NCBI RefSeq assembly: GCF_014805625.2 | Contig: NW_023998493.1 | Coordinates: forward strand, 198,321 to 262,320 | DNA length: 64,000 nucleotides | Source: Glossina fuscipes | Taxonomy: Eukaryota > Arthropoda > Insecta > Diptera > Glossinidae | Reading direction: 5' to 3' | Part shown: positions 13,701 to 23,890 of the stretch, piece by piece | How the letters are laid out: every line of letters starts with the position of its first letter | How positions within the stretch are numbered: the first letter of the stretch is position 1 | Program-made: the position numbers and the translations under genes | The notes under the pieces: model-generated | Database searches by the model: none | The model's input: only the letters and a program-made list of their open reading frames with translations | What the model was told of the DNA's origin: nothing

Positions 13701-16470
13701 AATAGATATGTGGACGATGAAATAATTGTAGAGGATGGAAAACTGTTAACCAGTCGAGGACCTGGTACAGCCATGAAATTTGCATTGAAAATATCTGAAA
13801 TTTTAGTCGGTAACAAGAAAGCACTTGAAGTGGCTAAAGACATATTAATGAAAGACGATACGTGCTGCAAATAGGTGCGAGAAGCTTCTATTAAAGATAA
13901 TCCATTTCTAACATAGATCGGAATGACTTTTGTTTTAATCCGTGAATGTAATTTCTTAAAACTGTAGCTTGAGATCGGCTTGAGTAAAAGGTTGACATCT
14001 ACAAAAAAATTTTGTGAGTGAAAGGAAGTAGATCTGAAATGAATCATTGTGTAGATACTTATAAGATATCGGATAAATTTGCTCTTGCTGTCATGTATAT
14101 ATGAATTTTGATCGATGTTGCTGTAGCCGATGATCAATCAATTTTTGGTATTCAGGTTGAAGAATCAAGATGCTCCAGTGTCCCCTAAAGGTTTAGCAAT
14201 AAAACAAAATATTTAGATGTACGAATTGCCAGGACGACTTTAGTCGTATTTGACTTTATAAGATTATGTCGAATTTTTAAAAGCAATAAGAAACCGTCTT
14301 TGCGTATATCAATTAGTAGTATTCTTTAAATTCTAATAAAGATTCCTGAGGTGATTAAAAGAATTGGATGGGATAATTGGATTTGCATTGGCTAAGGATA
14401 TGCTTAGGACAAATCTACGTTTCTCCAGTAATGACCTTTTTTTGTATACGGAGACAATGGCATGGACTTCAACTCTTTAGCGCGAAGAACAAGAATGGTT
14501 CTCTGAAGATTCAATTGAGTCAACATTGCAAGAATGGGATCATACAACAGAGTCACATTGCATTCCATTCGAACCATAGAACAACGGTCTATTCCAACAA
14601 ACACAGTCATAATTTCACATATAATCTTTTGGTTATGTGCGGATAAATACGTTATCTCGATCAACCTTTGATAAAGCCTAGCACCGATCTAACATCATTT
14701 AGTGACTTTCAATGAATTTTAATTGAAGTCCAGTTTTTCGCCAAATAGAACAAGTAGATTAAGGAAGGAGTCCACATTCTTCAACTTATGTGAATCTGTT
14801 AAGGAAATTTTCTTACATCTCTCTTAAATTACCGTCGTAGAATTGAATGAGCATAACTGTTTAACTGATTTATTCAAATCAGATTAGAGATGACACCGAT
14901 AAGGTTCTCAGTGAAATAAACTAAATAGTTTGACATCATTAGAGTACGTGCGGATATGGAACGATCTAATAGCGAATGGAAGATCATTAATGTATAGAAA
15001 AGATTCTATTCATTCCCTTGAGAGATTTTTAATGTGGTGGGAAATATATTAAGGAAATCCTTAACTTTTAATGTCTTAAATATCTAAAATAAAAATTTTA
15101 CAATGTTGAAAATTGTAATTTTTTCATAATAATGAGTGGTATGGCTTGATAAGGAGAGACTCTGTTTGCTACCCCATTCACATTGAATCTCTTTTAGTTG
15201 TGTAAGAATTTATTGAAGAGTTGTAATGAAGATCAATTAGTAACATGCTGTTCAGATTGTGTTAAGGATTCGCGGAAATCGTGAGCAAAAGAGACATGAG
15301 GCATGAAATGAACTGAAATGTGTAGCAAAAGAAATGACTTGAGGCTTTGAAGAACTGTTTCTTAGAAATAAAAAAGTTAAACCAATATTGGGTAACACGG
15401 TTCACCACTGAACAACCTACAACTCTCCATTTAAGACTGTTATGCCTATAACGAAATGATTTACATTCAGTTACTTTAGTGTTTGTTATAATAGATACGT
15501 TTAAGGAACACAAATTATAAATGTGACAAATGGCAGGCAGAGTTAATGAATTTTTCCATTATTTGGTCGTCAAATTACCCACAAGGCATAGAAAAAACTT
15601 AAATAATTTTTTTACGATTTTAATAACAATTTCCGTGGGAAGAGCTTACTAATTTTCTTATTTCATTTGTAGTTTAAATTTTAAAAATAACTAAAAACGG
15701 GTAGGAACGTTATAGCCGGAATGTAGTATGTCGAAAAATTATTGCAAGGGCTACTTTTGTCGAGAAATTTTGAAAATTCCATATAACGATTTTTCAAATA
15801 AGGAGTAGTGGAAAAAGTGGGCCGATCCAAATCATTTTCAATAGGGTTCTCCCTTTGGGTTTAAACACTTTAGTTTACCAAATTTCATCACAATATCTTA
15901 AAAATTGCGAGCACAAAACAACAAGACCTACAGATGGCCGGATGGAATAGAGGAGGTTAGATCCATTTAGAAAGTAACTTTGAATTAATTGGCATGGTAA
16001 AAGGTGGATCTATCTCAAGTCTTCTTGGGAATTGTGTACATCTATACAAACTTAATATGCTCTTATCCCACACCAAGTGAGTATGAAAGCGAAAGAATTT
16101 TATTTTCAATCTAAGATGCTTTAACAACAGAATGATTTTTTTTTTCTTTTAGAATATTAGGCTAATTAGGTAAGTTGTACAACTAAGGGGGTATGCACTT
16201 TGAATTAATAAAAAAAAAATTAAAGGAAAAGTCAAGTTAAACTTTCAGTCTTACTTGAAATACGAAGGCGTACACATGAAGTGTTGTGACTACTTGCACC
16301 AACGCTAACATGCTGCAATATTTCATTTGCCATTCACCAATTTCCCCCGAGCATCGTTTCAGTATTTCATTGCGTAAATATTCTAATCGCTCAATACGTT
16401 TGCTAGCATCCGATTCACTGTAATCGTTTAACATAACTTGATTTTCTTCTTCCATTATTTCAATTTGCAT
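1752..16470 (-). CDS. SLC22-family organic cation transporter (Orct/CarT-like), seven exons
   Basis: Predicted plasma-membrane major-facilitator transporter of the SLC22 group, 557 aa, near the usual family length. Coding exons in reading order: 16470-16255, 7121-6719, 3186-2919, 2747-2384, 2304-2124, 2055-1910, 1847-1752. Each junction is GT..AG, phases 0,1,2,0,1,0, and the total is an exact number of codons. Exon 1 gives a short cytosolic tail and TM1. Exon 2 holds the extracellular loop with cysteines and the DRYGRKH loop after TM2. Exon 3 carries TM3-TM5, exon 4 the PESPRWL motif, and exons 5-7 the second half. Two family hallmarks are altered: the usual AELYPT stretch reads AMQYPT, and the C-terminus stops without an LPET-type motif. 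Intron 1 (9.1 kb) contains an antisense DJ-1 gene. ATG 16470 is the first in frame; another lies 15 bases on. Substrate is unknown; known SLC22 substrates include organic cations, carnitine and carcinine. Confidence 0.88.
3268..3585 (-). other. Unassigned hydrophobic open frame in transporter intron 2
   Basis: About 100 codons open on the minus strand with a hydrophobic, membrane-like composition (LSPQLAIIFLTLLMML, then QLFVMITILSVLLQAML). No convincing ATG-led gene or splice partners are seen. It lies between exons 3 and 2 of the transporter in the same orientation. It could be a relic exon of a membrane protein or an unused cassette. I do not recognise a family. Confidence 0.2.
4690..4925 (+). 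repeat. Dispersed repeat B, end fragment
   Basis: Carries CTTTCCATATAATGCC and the characteristic end GAAGTGGTGTAGGGAATTCA followed by ATGGCGGGCCG. Partial copy in transporter intron 2. Confidence 0.45.
7560..7990 (+). repeat. Dispersed repeat A copy
   Basis: Shares with 8485-8905 and 20375-20800 the order TATATTCTTGACCAGCATCA, GTCCGTCCGGCTGTGCGTCC, a GCCGCGAAAATGAA-type block and a T-rich GCTTATTGCTG tail. This resembles a repeat type widespread in fly genomes (TTGATCAGGATCA followed by GTCCGTCTGTCCGTC). Confidence 0.5.
8485..8905 (+). repeat. Dispersed repeat A copy
   Basis: Contains ACGCGCAGAAACAAGCTTCA, TTTTTGGCCAGTTTC and CTTCTGTCCACCTGCCCGTC in the same order as 20375-20800. The 139-codon open frame across it is judged fortuitous. 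Confidence 0.55.
9961..10240 (+). pseudogene. Arrestin-domain (ARRDC-like) gene fragment
   Basis: The frame starting near 9961 reads GIIITVSGFAEVRWTEH, then a Thr/Tyr-rich strand, then LPPGKYIFPFQTTIPAN. This is the mid-N-domain pattern of arrestin-domain-containing proteins (AEVRWTE ... LPPGxYxFPFxxxIP). A possible splice acceptor (CTCATAG) precedes it. After IPAN the frame meets a TAA where the family would continue with an SFEG-type motif; GSY follows that stop. No other ARRDC exon is recognised nearby. It is therefore probably a captured or decayed exon inside transporter intron 1, about 0.5 kb before the DJ-1 pseudogene. Confidence 0.55.
10700..11207 (+). pseudogene. DJ-1 pseudogene, exons 1 and 2
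   Basis: A broken fifth copy. Exon 1 remnant: VFADDAEEILIAI around 10758-10800, with an in-frame TGA at 10755 and a small deletion just before the old donor near 10813. Exon 2 runs from about 10884: SLCDDETIRCSRDVLIK, an in-frame TAA near 10990, DAVILPAG, YLKQHEKEGRFLAAVDCGP, ending at 11207 without a matching exon 3. Glu18 is replaced by Leu as in copy 1 (EILIAI versus EILVAV), so this and copy 1 form a sub-branch. The nucleophile-region Cys is retained. No presequence can be read. It lies antisense in transporter intron 1. Confidence 0.78.
11208..12254. other. Gap between DJ-1 pseudogene and repeat B
   Basis: AT-rich sequence with short open frames only. I searched for the missing DJ-1 exon 3 after 11207 and did not find it. 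Confidence 0.4.
12255..12830 (-). repeat. Dispersed repeat B copy, left flank of DJ-1 copy 1
   Basis: Contains the family core on the minus strand (GGACAAACGGACAGG, CTTAAAAATTGCTACCTG, CCATATAACGTCCTTTTG). It also matches 15445-15960 over its full length, including a GATTTACACTCAGTTACTTTA start. The two stand as direct repeats around DJ-1 copy 1. Confidence 0.65.
13044..13874 (+). CDS. DJ-1: DJ-1/PARK7-family protein, copy 1 (active-site Glu lost)
   Basis: Three-exon gene: 13044-13256, 13324-13643, 13706-13874; 233 aa. DJ-1 proteins are redox-responsive, mostly cytosolic or mitochondrial, with a cysteine nucleophile elbow. Here residues 1-45 are an Arg-rich, acid-poor extension (MNIYRVFSRF...) ending in SRNFSE, which looks like a mitochondrial presequence. 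The fold then follows: TALLVFTDGSGEILV, VVVIPGG, and AAICCGP with the predicted nucleophile Cys146. The position equal to human Glu18 is Leu59, so the residue that normally stabilises the reactive cysteine is missing. The His126 position is Tyr, as in the fruit-fly DJ-1 I recall. The gene is antisense inside transporter intron 1 and lies between two related repeat copies at 12.3 and 15.4 kb. It may be redox-inert or neofunctional. Confidence 0.87.
14198..14203 (+). terminator. Candidate polyadenylation signal, DJ-1 copy 1
   Basis: AATAAA 324 bp past the stop of copy 1, the first plain hexamer I found there; a nearer variant signal may be used. Confidence 0.3.
15445..15960 (-). repeat. Dispersed repeat B copy, right flank of DJ-1 copy 1
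   Basis: Direct-orientation partner of 12255-12830. It shares GATTTACATTCAGTTACTTTA, the GAATTTTTCCATTAT stretch, TAGCCGGAATG and the ATTTTCAATAGGG core, with many substitutions and small gaps. Confidence 0.65.
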
Positions 16471-16657
16471 TTCGTATAAAATCGTTTAAATAACAAACGA
16501 AAGTTATTAATTAATTACGTTTATTAATTGGCGTTGAAATTCGCAATTGTTTTCCGCCGATCTTTAACGTCACGTTAAGTAATATCTGTTTCCTACGTTG
16601 AACTGAAGTTATTAATTTGCGTATGAGTTGAGCCTCATATATTTCTGGCATCAAGTT

Positions 16658-16669
16658 ATTTATATAAAG
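16658..16669 (-). promoter_or_regulatory. Candidate TATA box upstream of transporter exon 1
   Basis: The minus strand reads TTTATATAAATA about 190 bp before ATG 16470. No well-placed initiator was identified, and AT-rich sequence makes chance matches common. Confidence 0.25.
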
Positions 16670-16914
16670 TGAGCTTTAAATAAAACGACTAAAAGTAATT
16701 AAAATGATTCAGGAAATGTGTCAGAAAATGATGACATATATAATGTGTTAATAAATTTATTGTTTTTAAATGTTTGTCTTATGCCATAATTTATTTACTT
16801 CTTAGGTAAAGTTTTCACTTTTCTATTGTTTATTGTCGTGTTAAATAAATGGGAAACAGAACCAAAAATAAAAAAACTATACTGGGACACGACTCACAAT
16901 TAAATACTCTACTC

Positions 16915-17225
16915 TAATTTGCTTAATGCAATTGTTCATATAACGACTTTTCAAAACAAGGTTTAACGTGTGAAGTCGCCGAAGAAGTGGTCTGATGTGA
17001 ACCATCTTTAACAGCATTCTAAATTTCCTAAAAATATCCCGAATATTGCGGATCACAGATTGAACAAAAAAAAAAAAAAATGGACAGACGGACAGATAAG
17101 CTTACATCGGTGCAGAAAGTGATTGGGAATCTTTCAGTATAATAAAAGTTGCCCCTATCTCAAGTCCTTTTGGGTGTTGCATCCGCACAAACCTGTATGT
17201 ACCCTTAACCCACAAGTCGTGTAGG
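16915..17225 (-). repeat. Dispersed repeat B copy
   Basis: Short copy with TCATATAACGACTTTTC, GGACAGACGGACAGA and a CACAAGTCGTGTAGGATAT terminus. It lies upstream of the transporter's 16.4 kb first exon. Confidence 0.55.
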
Positions 17226-17314
17226 ATATAGAAGAGACATAATGTTCAGTTTATAATAATAATAATAATTTAATAATAATAAAGAATAATTTGATATTCA
17301 TTACATCATTGTTA

Positions 17315-18225
17315 TACCTTACCTCACTTCTGTTGCAAGGTATATTATAATCAGTAAGTAATGCCTATAGGGAGTTATGGTGAACGCAGCTTTTATTATA
17401 ATGGTCATTTTCCAAATCGTTTGTGTGTCCATCTGTCTAATGCTTCTTTCTTTATTTAGGTTCAACTTGAAGGTCGTAATTTTTTAGGTTAATATTATAA
17501 TATTAGTATTGGAATGAATTGAAAATGTTACGTCGAGTCTTGGCATAATTTCTCATTTTCAAGAAATCATCATACGAAAAAGAAAAATTGCGATTTCAAA
17601 ATTTCTGAAAAAAAAACGGGGAAAGCTACTAGTTTGGTAAACTAAATAGATGTGAAAATTTTTAATTCGATAGACCAATGTTTTAAATAACTTAACGCTT
17701 CCTATGGAAGATAAAGGGGAAGAGGGCTAATCTTTAATATTTTATGGTGCGAGTTGAATATAAAACTGCCATAAATGTAGACCACATAGAGTCTTTTTCC
17801 GCGTAGAGATTCTTATGAAAAGTAAACTTTTCATACGTTGAAAATTCGAATTTTAAACAACTAATGGGGCAAATTCGTCCACAATAGTCATTTGATGTAA
17901 AATTTAACTCTTGCGAATTTGCAAAACATAGCTATATTTTTTGGAGCCGACACAGTATGAAGGTCTCTATGAAAATTCGGGTTTTATTTTCCCAAAGGTG
18001 TAGTTTATAGCACACTATGATACAAATAGGTGTCGAATAAGATCTTTAATAAGACACTTAAATATGCTAAATTTGCAAGATGCCAGTTCACGGTTTAAGA
18101 TAAGAGACCTCATGAAAAGTGTGTGTTTGTAGGGAAACAAAGCGTAATTTTTCGTTATTTTACCACGAAAATTATTATATGAAAAATTATATTAGATGAA
18201 GCGGTATAGAATATTTAATGGACAA
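17315..18225 (+). repeat. Dispersed repeat B copy, long and diverged
   Basis: Shows TGTGTGTCCATCTGTCTAATG, several lines of ATGAAAATT/GAAAA-type blocks shared with the 41.7 and 51.5 kb copies, and an end like GAAGCGGTATAGAATATTTAATGG. Confidence 0.45.
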
Positions 18226-18642
18226 TCTTGACAATAATGTTTTGCTTGCTTTTTTTATTCTTTCTTATTTTTTGTACAAACATCTGTGAATATATGAAGC
18301 TCAGCTATTCTTGCTGGCAGAAATCGATTTTGTCATATTCATCTGTCTATCGGTCGGCAGTATAAAAAAGTATTTTACTTAGTGTAAGTTTGAAGATCAG
18401 TGTAGGGGTTCATCCAGATAATCGATAATTTTTCTTTCTCTCTCCTCCGTTTTCGCACATTAAAAACCACGCACACTTTGCATTATACAAACCTAATAGG
18501 TGCTAGTAGGTATATTGATCAGCGACATCTATTGATGAAAATGATAAAGTAACGCGAAGTGTTTTTTATACACAGAGGCCAAATTCGATGATTTTGACCT
18601 TTCTCTACATAGAATGACAGTTTTTTCATGTGTTATTATTAG

Positions 18643-18852
18643 GCTTATCATGCTGCCGAAGCCCATCAAACTCTTTTAGAAAGTGACGCTGGTCCATCAT
18701 ATCCCAACTGTCGTTTTTGGTTTCAGTGGTGTAAAAGTGATGATTTTGAAGTCAGTAACAAAGAACGGCCTGGGCGACCGAAAAAGTTCAAAGACAATGA
18801 ATTACACAATTTATTGGCGACAATCCAATCAAATGAATTTTTTCCTTATTGA
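18643..18852 (+). mobile_element. mariner transposase N-terminal fragment
   Basis: An uninterrupted stretch reads AYHAAEAHQTLLESD, FWFQWCKSDDFEVSNKERPGRPKKF, DNELHNLLATIQ, then a TGA. This is the helix-turn-helix half of a mariner transposase (consensus AAEAH..L, W...K.GDF, ER.GRPKKFED.EL). The catalytic half is absent. It lies 225 bp upstream of DJ-1 copy 2. Confidence 0.72.
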
Positions 18853-19076
18853 AATTTGTTATCCTTTCATCGACGCTCTTTAACAAATTACAGACATTAT
18901 CTATTGTCAAGAATTGAAATAAAAACAAAAATTGAAGTGGCAGCACAATTTGGACTATTTTTCTTTTTTTTTTTAATGTAATTATTTATCTCTTACATTT
19001 CTTTCTAGCAAAATAAATCTAACAAAAAGTTTTATGTTTTTGAAGATATTCAAGAAACTTTTTTTCAAAATTAACG

Positions 19077-19908
19077 ATGACTATTAGACACGTTTTTTCC
19101 TGTGCTTTCCGCTTTAGTAACTGGCCTCTACAACAATTAAACAGTTGTAAAGCAAGGTTAACACATCCACAGTTTCTTTGTAACGCTGAACATTCTCGGT
19201 TTTACAGCGAGCAAAGGGAAAAAGAGCCAAAAGAACATAAAAGTGCTTTGATTATATTTACAAAAGGTGCAGAAGAAATGGAAGTTGTTATAACAGCTGA
19301 TGTCTTACGAAGGGCCGAAGTATGACGAGCCAATCATTTGCCTATCTATGACTACACAAATATCGGTTGCTTTCAGATCGATGTCGTGTTAGCCGGTTTA
19401 TGTGACGATAAGCCTGTTGAATGTGTCAAAGAGCTACTCATAGTACCGGACGTCGGCCTAGAAAATGTGATAAATCGAAAATTTAGTGCTATCGTATTGC
19501 CAGGTGGTATGGAGAGCAATCAAATCATGGCTAAAAATCTTTACTTCGGTGAATATCTTAAAGAGAAAGAGAACGAATGTTATATTGCGGCTATTTGTTC
19601 TGGACCTTTAGTCTTAGCAGCTCATAATATCGGTAAAGGCAAGCGTATAACGTCTAATCCAGCGCTCGAACTAGACCTTTATAAAACTTATAAGTAAATA
19701 TCTTTTACATCTTACTAGTTGAAAGGATTTGAATATCGTATTTTCTAGATACGAATATGACGACGTAGTTGTAGATGGGAACATAATAACTAGTAGAGGT
19801 CCGGCTACAACTTTTCAATTTGCTTTGAAAATAGTCGAACTTTTACGAGATAAAAAAAAAGCCGAAGAAATAGCTAAAATACTTTTGCTGGATGACCATT
19901 GCCAGTAG
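19077..19908 (+). CDS. DJ-1: DJ-1/PARK7-family protein, copy 2
   Basis: Three exons: 19077-19319, 19377-19693, 19749-19908; 239 aa, with GT..AG introns at the same sites as the other copies. Residues 1-43 form a basic presequence-like leader ending SRFYSE, an R-x-Y-S pattern typical of mitochondrial processing sites. The mature part has KGAEEMEVV with Glu69 (human Glu18), LPGG, AAICSGP with nucleophile Cys155, and TSRGP near the C-terminus. The His126 position is Asn (TSNP). All other core motifs are intact, so an active DJ-1 fold is likely. It sits in the same direction as copies 1, 3 and 4, about 5.2 kb after copy 1, antisense to the transporter locus and just upstream of its 16.4 kb first exon. 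A mariner fragment lies 225 bp upstream. Confidence 0.88.
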
Positions 19909-20374
19909 AAAACCATGACGACAGATTCTAAGTCAAGCACAAAATTTTTTCCTAAAATCTTTTGTGAATTACAAATCTTTCCATAAAAATGATCTAAAAG
20001 TGAAGTTTGTTAAATTGTTCAAGTGATAAGTACAATATGTTTCACAATTATAGATAACTAGCATGCGCGGAACTTGTAAGTGCAGAATTAAGCGACGATC
20101 GTGTTTGTTCCTAAAAATATTGATATGCAATATGAGCTAAAGATTGGAGAACATTTTTAAATGTAAGGGGTAGCATCCTTTATGTAAACCCCATTATTAC
20201 TATTTTCTATGTATAGTTTGTGGTATTGGGAGGACAAATTAACCTGGTCCGACGAAGAAAGGGGAGTACATTCATTTTGTCAAAATGTTTGCAACACCTA
20301 GAAGAAAGAAGAATGGGACCCCACAATGTATTTATATGCTTCGAAAAAAGTAAAAATTAATACGCCTACCCAAT

Positions 20375-20800
20375 ATTATAGTGTATCAAAATTTGATTTC
20401 TCATCAACATGTTTATAACGCGCAGAACAAAGCTTCAAAATCCCTATAAAGTAAATATATTCCTCGCCAGTATCAACTATCGATGGCCGTCTGTTCATCT
20501 GTCCGTCTGTCTAATTACGTAGTATCTGTGGTAAACATTTTCCCGGTAGCGAAAATGAAGACGTCGCCTACAAATATCCTGGAAGTGACCTAAATTGTTC
20601 AAAAGATACGTTTACCAGACCCACACTACTATGCTTTTATTCTGAAAATAGAAAAAATCAGACCCGCCCACTCGGTATTATAGAACATTAAAATTTAGTT
20701 TCTTCACTTTTTTGTGTCTTTTGTTTTCAATAGCACGAAGGATACAAAAGATTCGGTCCCGACCATTCATAATTTTCTCACTTGTTTCTTTTAGCTTTTG
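20375..20800 (+). repeat. Dispersed repeat A copy
   Basis: Contains ACGCGCAGAACAAAGCTTCA, CTCGCCAGTATCAAC and CATCTGTCCGTCTGTC. Diverged relative of the 8.5 kb copy. Confidence 0.55.
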
Positions 20801-21049
20801 TTAATTTGACTGCAGCTAGCGATAAAACTGTGAAGATGATGTCTATATTTTATAAAATCTGTGACTTCTTATATTTTACGTTTAAGAAAATGTAAGAAGA
20901 CGTTTAAAGAAAAATCACTTTTGTTTAAAAAGACAAGCGAATAATTGACGTTTTGATTTGGACAGTAGCTTTTCGCGAAAGCCTTTAAGAGATCACATAA
21001 ATCCCTTGTATTGCGAGATGTACTGAGTCGAATATATTTAACAGCTACA

Positions 21050-21440
21050 AAGACTTAGTACGGAATTATTTTCGAAAATCGATTTAAGCTTGTGTGCCCG
21101 TTCCTCTAAAGATTGTGCACGTGTTCTAACGCTTTTGACCTGTTTTGCTCTAAGGATCAAGACTTATTGAGAAAAAGGTGAAAACGAAAAAAAAAATGCA
21201 TTTATCAAAATTTCGCGACAGAATTCGGTAGATAATAGCACTTTGGCATATAAAATAAATACAAATTTCGGATCGGATGACCTATTTTTTTCGAGCCCTT
21301 GTCATATACCACTTTCAACGAAAGAAAAAAGATCAAATTTTTAATATTTCATGATGAAAAGTGGCCTGTAGCCAATAAAGATCATCTAGGTATTTTTTGG
21401 ATCCGTTCTTATATGAAAGCACTTGTGGAAATAATGCGTT
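21050..21440 (+). repeat. Dispersed repeat B fragment
   Basis: Has ATCGATTTAAGCTTGTGTG, ACCACTTTCAACGAAAG and GATCAAATTTTTAATATTTC, blocks found in the longer copies. It lies between DJ-1 copies 2 and 3. Confidence 0.4.
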
Positions 21441-22129
21441 TACATGGAAACAAGGTATAAATTTTCGTTATCACGAAAGTTAATGAAGCATTGTGCTAGA
21501 CGAAGTCGCGTAAAGCAGGTAATGTTCGGCCATATCCGCCTATTATGCTTTCACCTACTTTTATCGCTTTCGATTGGTCACAAATATGGCTCTGATATAT
21601 GGTCAGAACAGGTCTTTGAACAGTGTACAGAGGTCACACAGTTAATTGATGAGACGGCAGAGAAGATAATGTTAATAGGGGTCGAGTCGATGGATAGGTT
21701 GTCGGTGATCCTTCGATATTTTAAGTTGATTTTGTTTAATCATGGTCACCAATTTATATTATGGGTGATACAGAATTAAAATCATTTTGTGTACACCCTT
21801 GGCATTGCCGGATTTCTTTAATTGAATTATGCTAAAGAGTAAGGCATACGTCAATACGCCATACTTCAGGGAAAAAATCCGATCACATTACGCGCGTTTG
21901 CAATCGCATATCTACAATTACGATTGTTTATCAGATGTTTTTTAACAAATGTCACTACCTTGTACAAATCAAAGGTGTTATACATTGTCAACGAAGAGAT
22001 GAATTTTATAAATAAAAATTCTTTACATAACTTTTTCTTCCTTTTTCTTCGCCTCAAATGAAATAAACCTAATAAAAATTTTTCTTCTAAATTTTCTGTT
22101 TTCAAAAGAATTCCACAAACAAACAAACA

Positions 22130-23016
22130 ATGATTTTTAGGCATATATTCTCTCGAGTATCCCGCTTTTGCAATTGGTCTATACAACGACCAAACATTTA
22201 CACACCAACTGTACGGATGGCAAGACTGCACGTCTGTACAGAGCATTCTCGCTTTTATAGTGAGAAAGCAAGCAGGACAAGAAAAGGAGACAAGAGCGCT
22301 CTAATTATATTTGCAAAAGGTGCAGAAGAAATGGAAGTTGTTATATCAGCTGATGTCTTACGTAGATCCGACGTAGGACAAAAGAATTGATTTATCTCAA
22401 TTTGCTTCTAGCATTTATTGCTTTCAGATCGACGTGACTATAGCCGGTTTATGTGGTAAAGAACCGATAAAGTGCAACAACAATTTAGTGATAATACCAG
22501 ACGCAGATCTCGAAGATGTAAAGAAAGAAAAATTTGATGCAATCATACTGCCAGGTGGTTGGGATAATGTCCAAACAATGGCCAGAAGTGAGGAATTTGG
22601 TGAATTTCTTAGAGAGAAAGAGACCGAAAGCTACATTGCCACTTTCTGTCATGGACCCATAGCGTTGGCAAAACATTGCATCGGTAAGGGCAAGTGCATA
22701 ACCACTTGTCCGAACATTTATTTTTTGCGGTCATTTTATAAGTAAATATTTTTAACATATTATTCTGTCTATACAAAGATTCTTCAATTTGCAAGTTACT
22801 TGTTACAGATACGTAGATGAAAAAATAGTTGTGGATGGTAACTTAATAACTTGTGAAGGCCCGGCTGCAGCTTTCCTTTTCGCTTTGAAAATAGTTGAAC
22901 TTTTGCGAAATACAAAAAAAGCCCAAGAAGTAGCCGATATTCTTCTAGTGGATGATTACAAAGAGGGTCGGAGAAATTTTGGTAGTTTCTTGAAAAAGCC
23001 ATCCATTCAGTTATAA
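22130..23016 (+). CDS. DJ-1: DJ-1/PARK7-family protein, copy 3 (C-terminal run-on)
   Basis: Three exons: 22130-22372, 22428-22741, 22809-23016; 254 aa. The leader (MIFRHIFSRVSRF...) ends SRFYSE, as in copies 2 and 4. The core has KGAEEMEVV with Glu69 and LPGGWDN. The nucleophile region reads ATFCHGP (Cys155), so flanking residues differ from AAICSGP. The His126 position is Cys (TTCP), and the usual TSRGPG loop is TCEGPA. The C-terminus runs about 16 residues past the family end (KEGRRNFGSFLKKPSIQL), a basic tail that suggests loss of the ancestral stop. No frame breaks are seen. Faster divergence at conserved sites points to relaxed constraint or a changed role. It begins 2.2 kb after copy 2. 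Confidence 0.85.
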
Positions 23017-23118
23017 AACTTTTACCTAGGTATTATTTAAAGTAAAGTTTCTGAACTATTTTTATAACAAATGCAATAATTACCTATACTGACATTATTT
23101 AGATGGCAGCGGCTAACA

Positions 23119-23124
23119 AATAAA
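23119..23124 (+). terminator. Polyadenylation signal, DJ-1 copy 3
   Basis: AATAAA about 100 bp past the run-on stop codon of copy 3. Confidence 0.45.
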
Positions 23125-23264
23125 TCAGTTTAGCTCCTTCTAACAACAATACTTCTTGAACACTACTGTGGCAACAGGTAAAGGGCGACGGTCACCGAAA
23201 TTGAATTTAAATAAACTTGAACCTGTAGTGGAATCTACTCTTTTCTGTTTAGCAAAAAAACAGA

Positions 23265-23890
23265 TAGGAATGTTATAATCGGGCAAGGCCGAACATTAGA
23301 TACTCTACGTCACTTTGTCTAATACGCTAAAGGTCACACATTAGGCAAACTTTCTATGAAAGCTTGTATGTTGGAGGAATCGTTATATGCGGTGATATCC
23401 AAAAAATAGACTTACGTGGTCCAAATTCCAAAAACGCCTCATGAACTCATTTTCTTCGAAATATGGAAAATTTTACCTTTTTACTATATAAAGATTTCGT
23501 TATTGTAGGAGTGGTTATATGAGAGAGGGTTCAAAAAATTGCCCCATCCGAACCAAAATTCTCATATCAATATGGAATGTCGAAATACTATTACTTAACC
23601 ATTTTTATGGAGAAATTTTAAAAAATGCAATGTTTTCCATATAACGATTTTTCAAAATAAGGCATTATATGAGAAGTGGTCGAAAACATCTGTCCGATCC
23701 AAATCATTTTCATGGATACTTAACCTGGATACACATCAGAAGGACAGGCAGACAGATGGACAGAAAGGCCTAAATCGTTTCAGAAAATGTCTCTCGATCG
23801 GTATAATAGAAGATGGGTACTACGTGTTACATACGACGGCTACGTCTGATACTTTGTGCATCATAAGTGATGTAGAGTATAATAGGTGAT
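23265..23890 (-). repeat. Dispersed repeat B copy
   Basis: Starts AATGTTATAATCGGGCAAGG, the reverse of the family's right end, and contains AAAACATCTGTCCGATCC, GGACAGGCAGACAGATGG and a TGATGTAGAGTATAATAGG end. It lies between DJ-1 copies 3 and 4. Confidence 0.6.

Noticed and set aside
13478..14137. 219-codon open frame on the minus strand
   Set aside because: It is antisense to DJ-1 copy 1 exons 2-3, has no recognisable motif, and exists because the sense codons leave the opposite strand open.
21444..21779. 111-codon plus-strand frame between DJ-1 copies 2 and 3
   Set aside because: No motif and adjoins a repeat B fragment; judged fortuitous.
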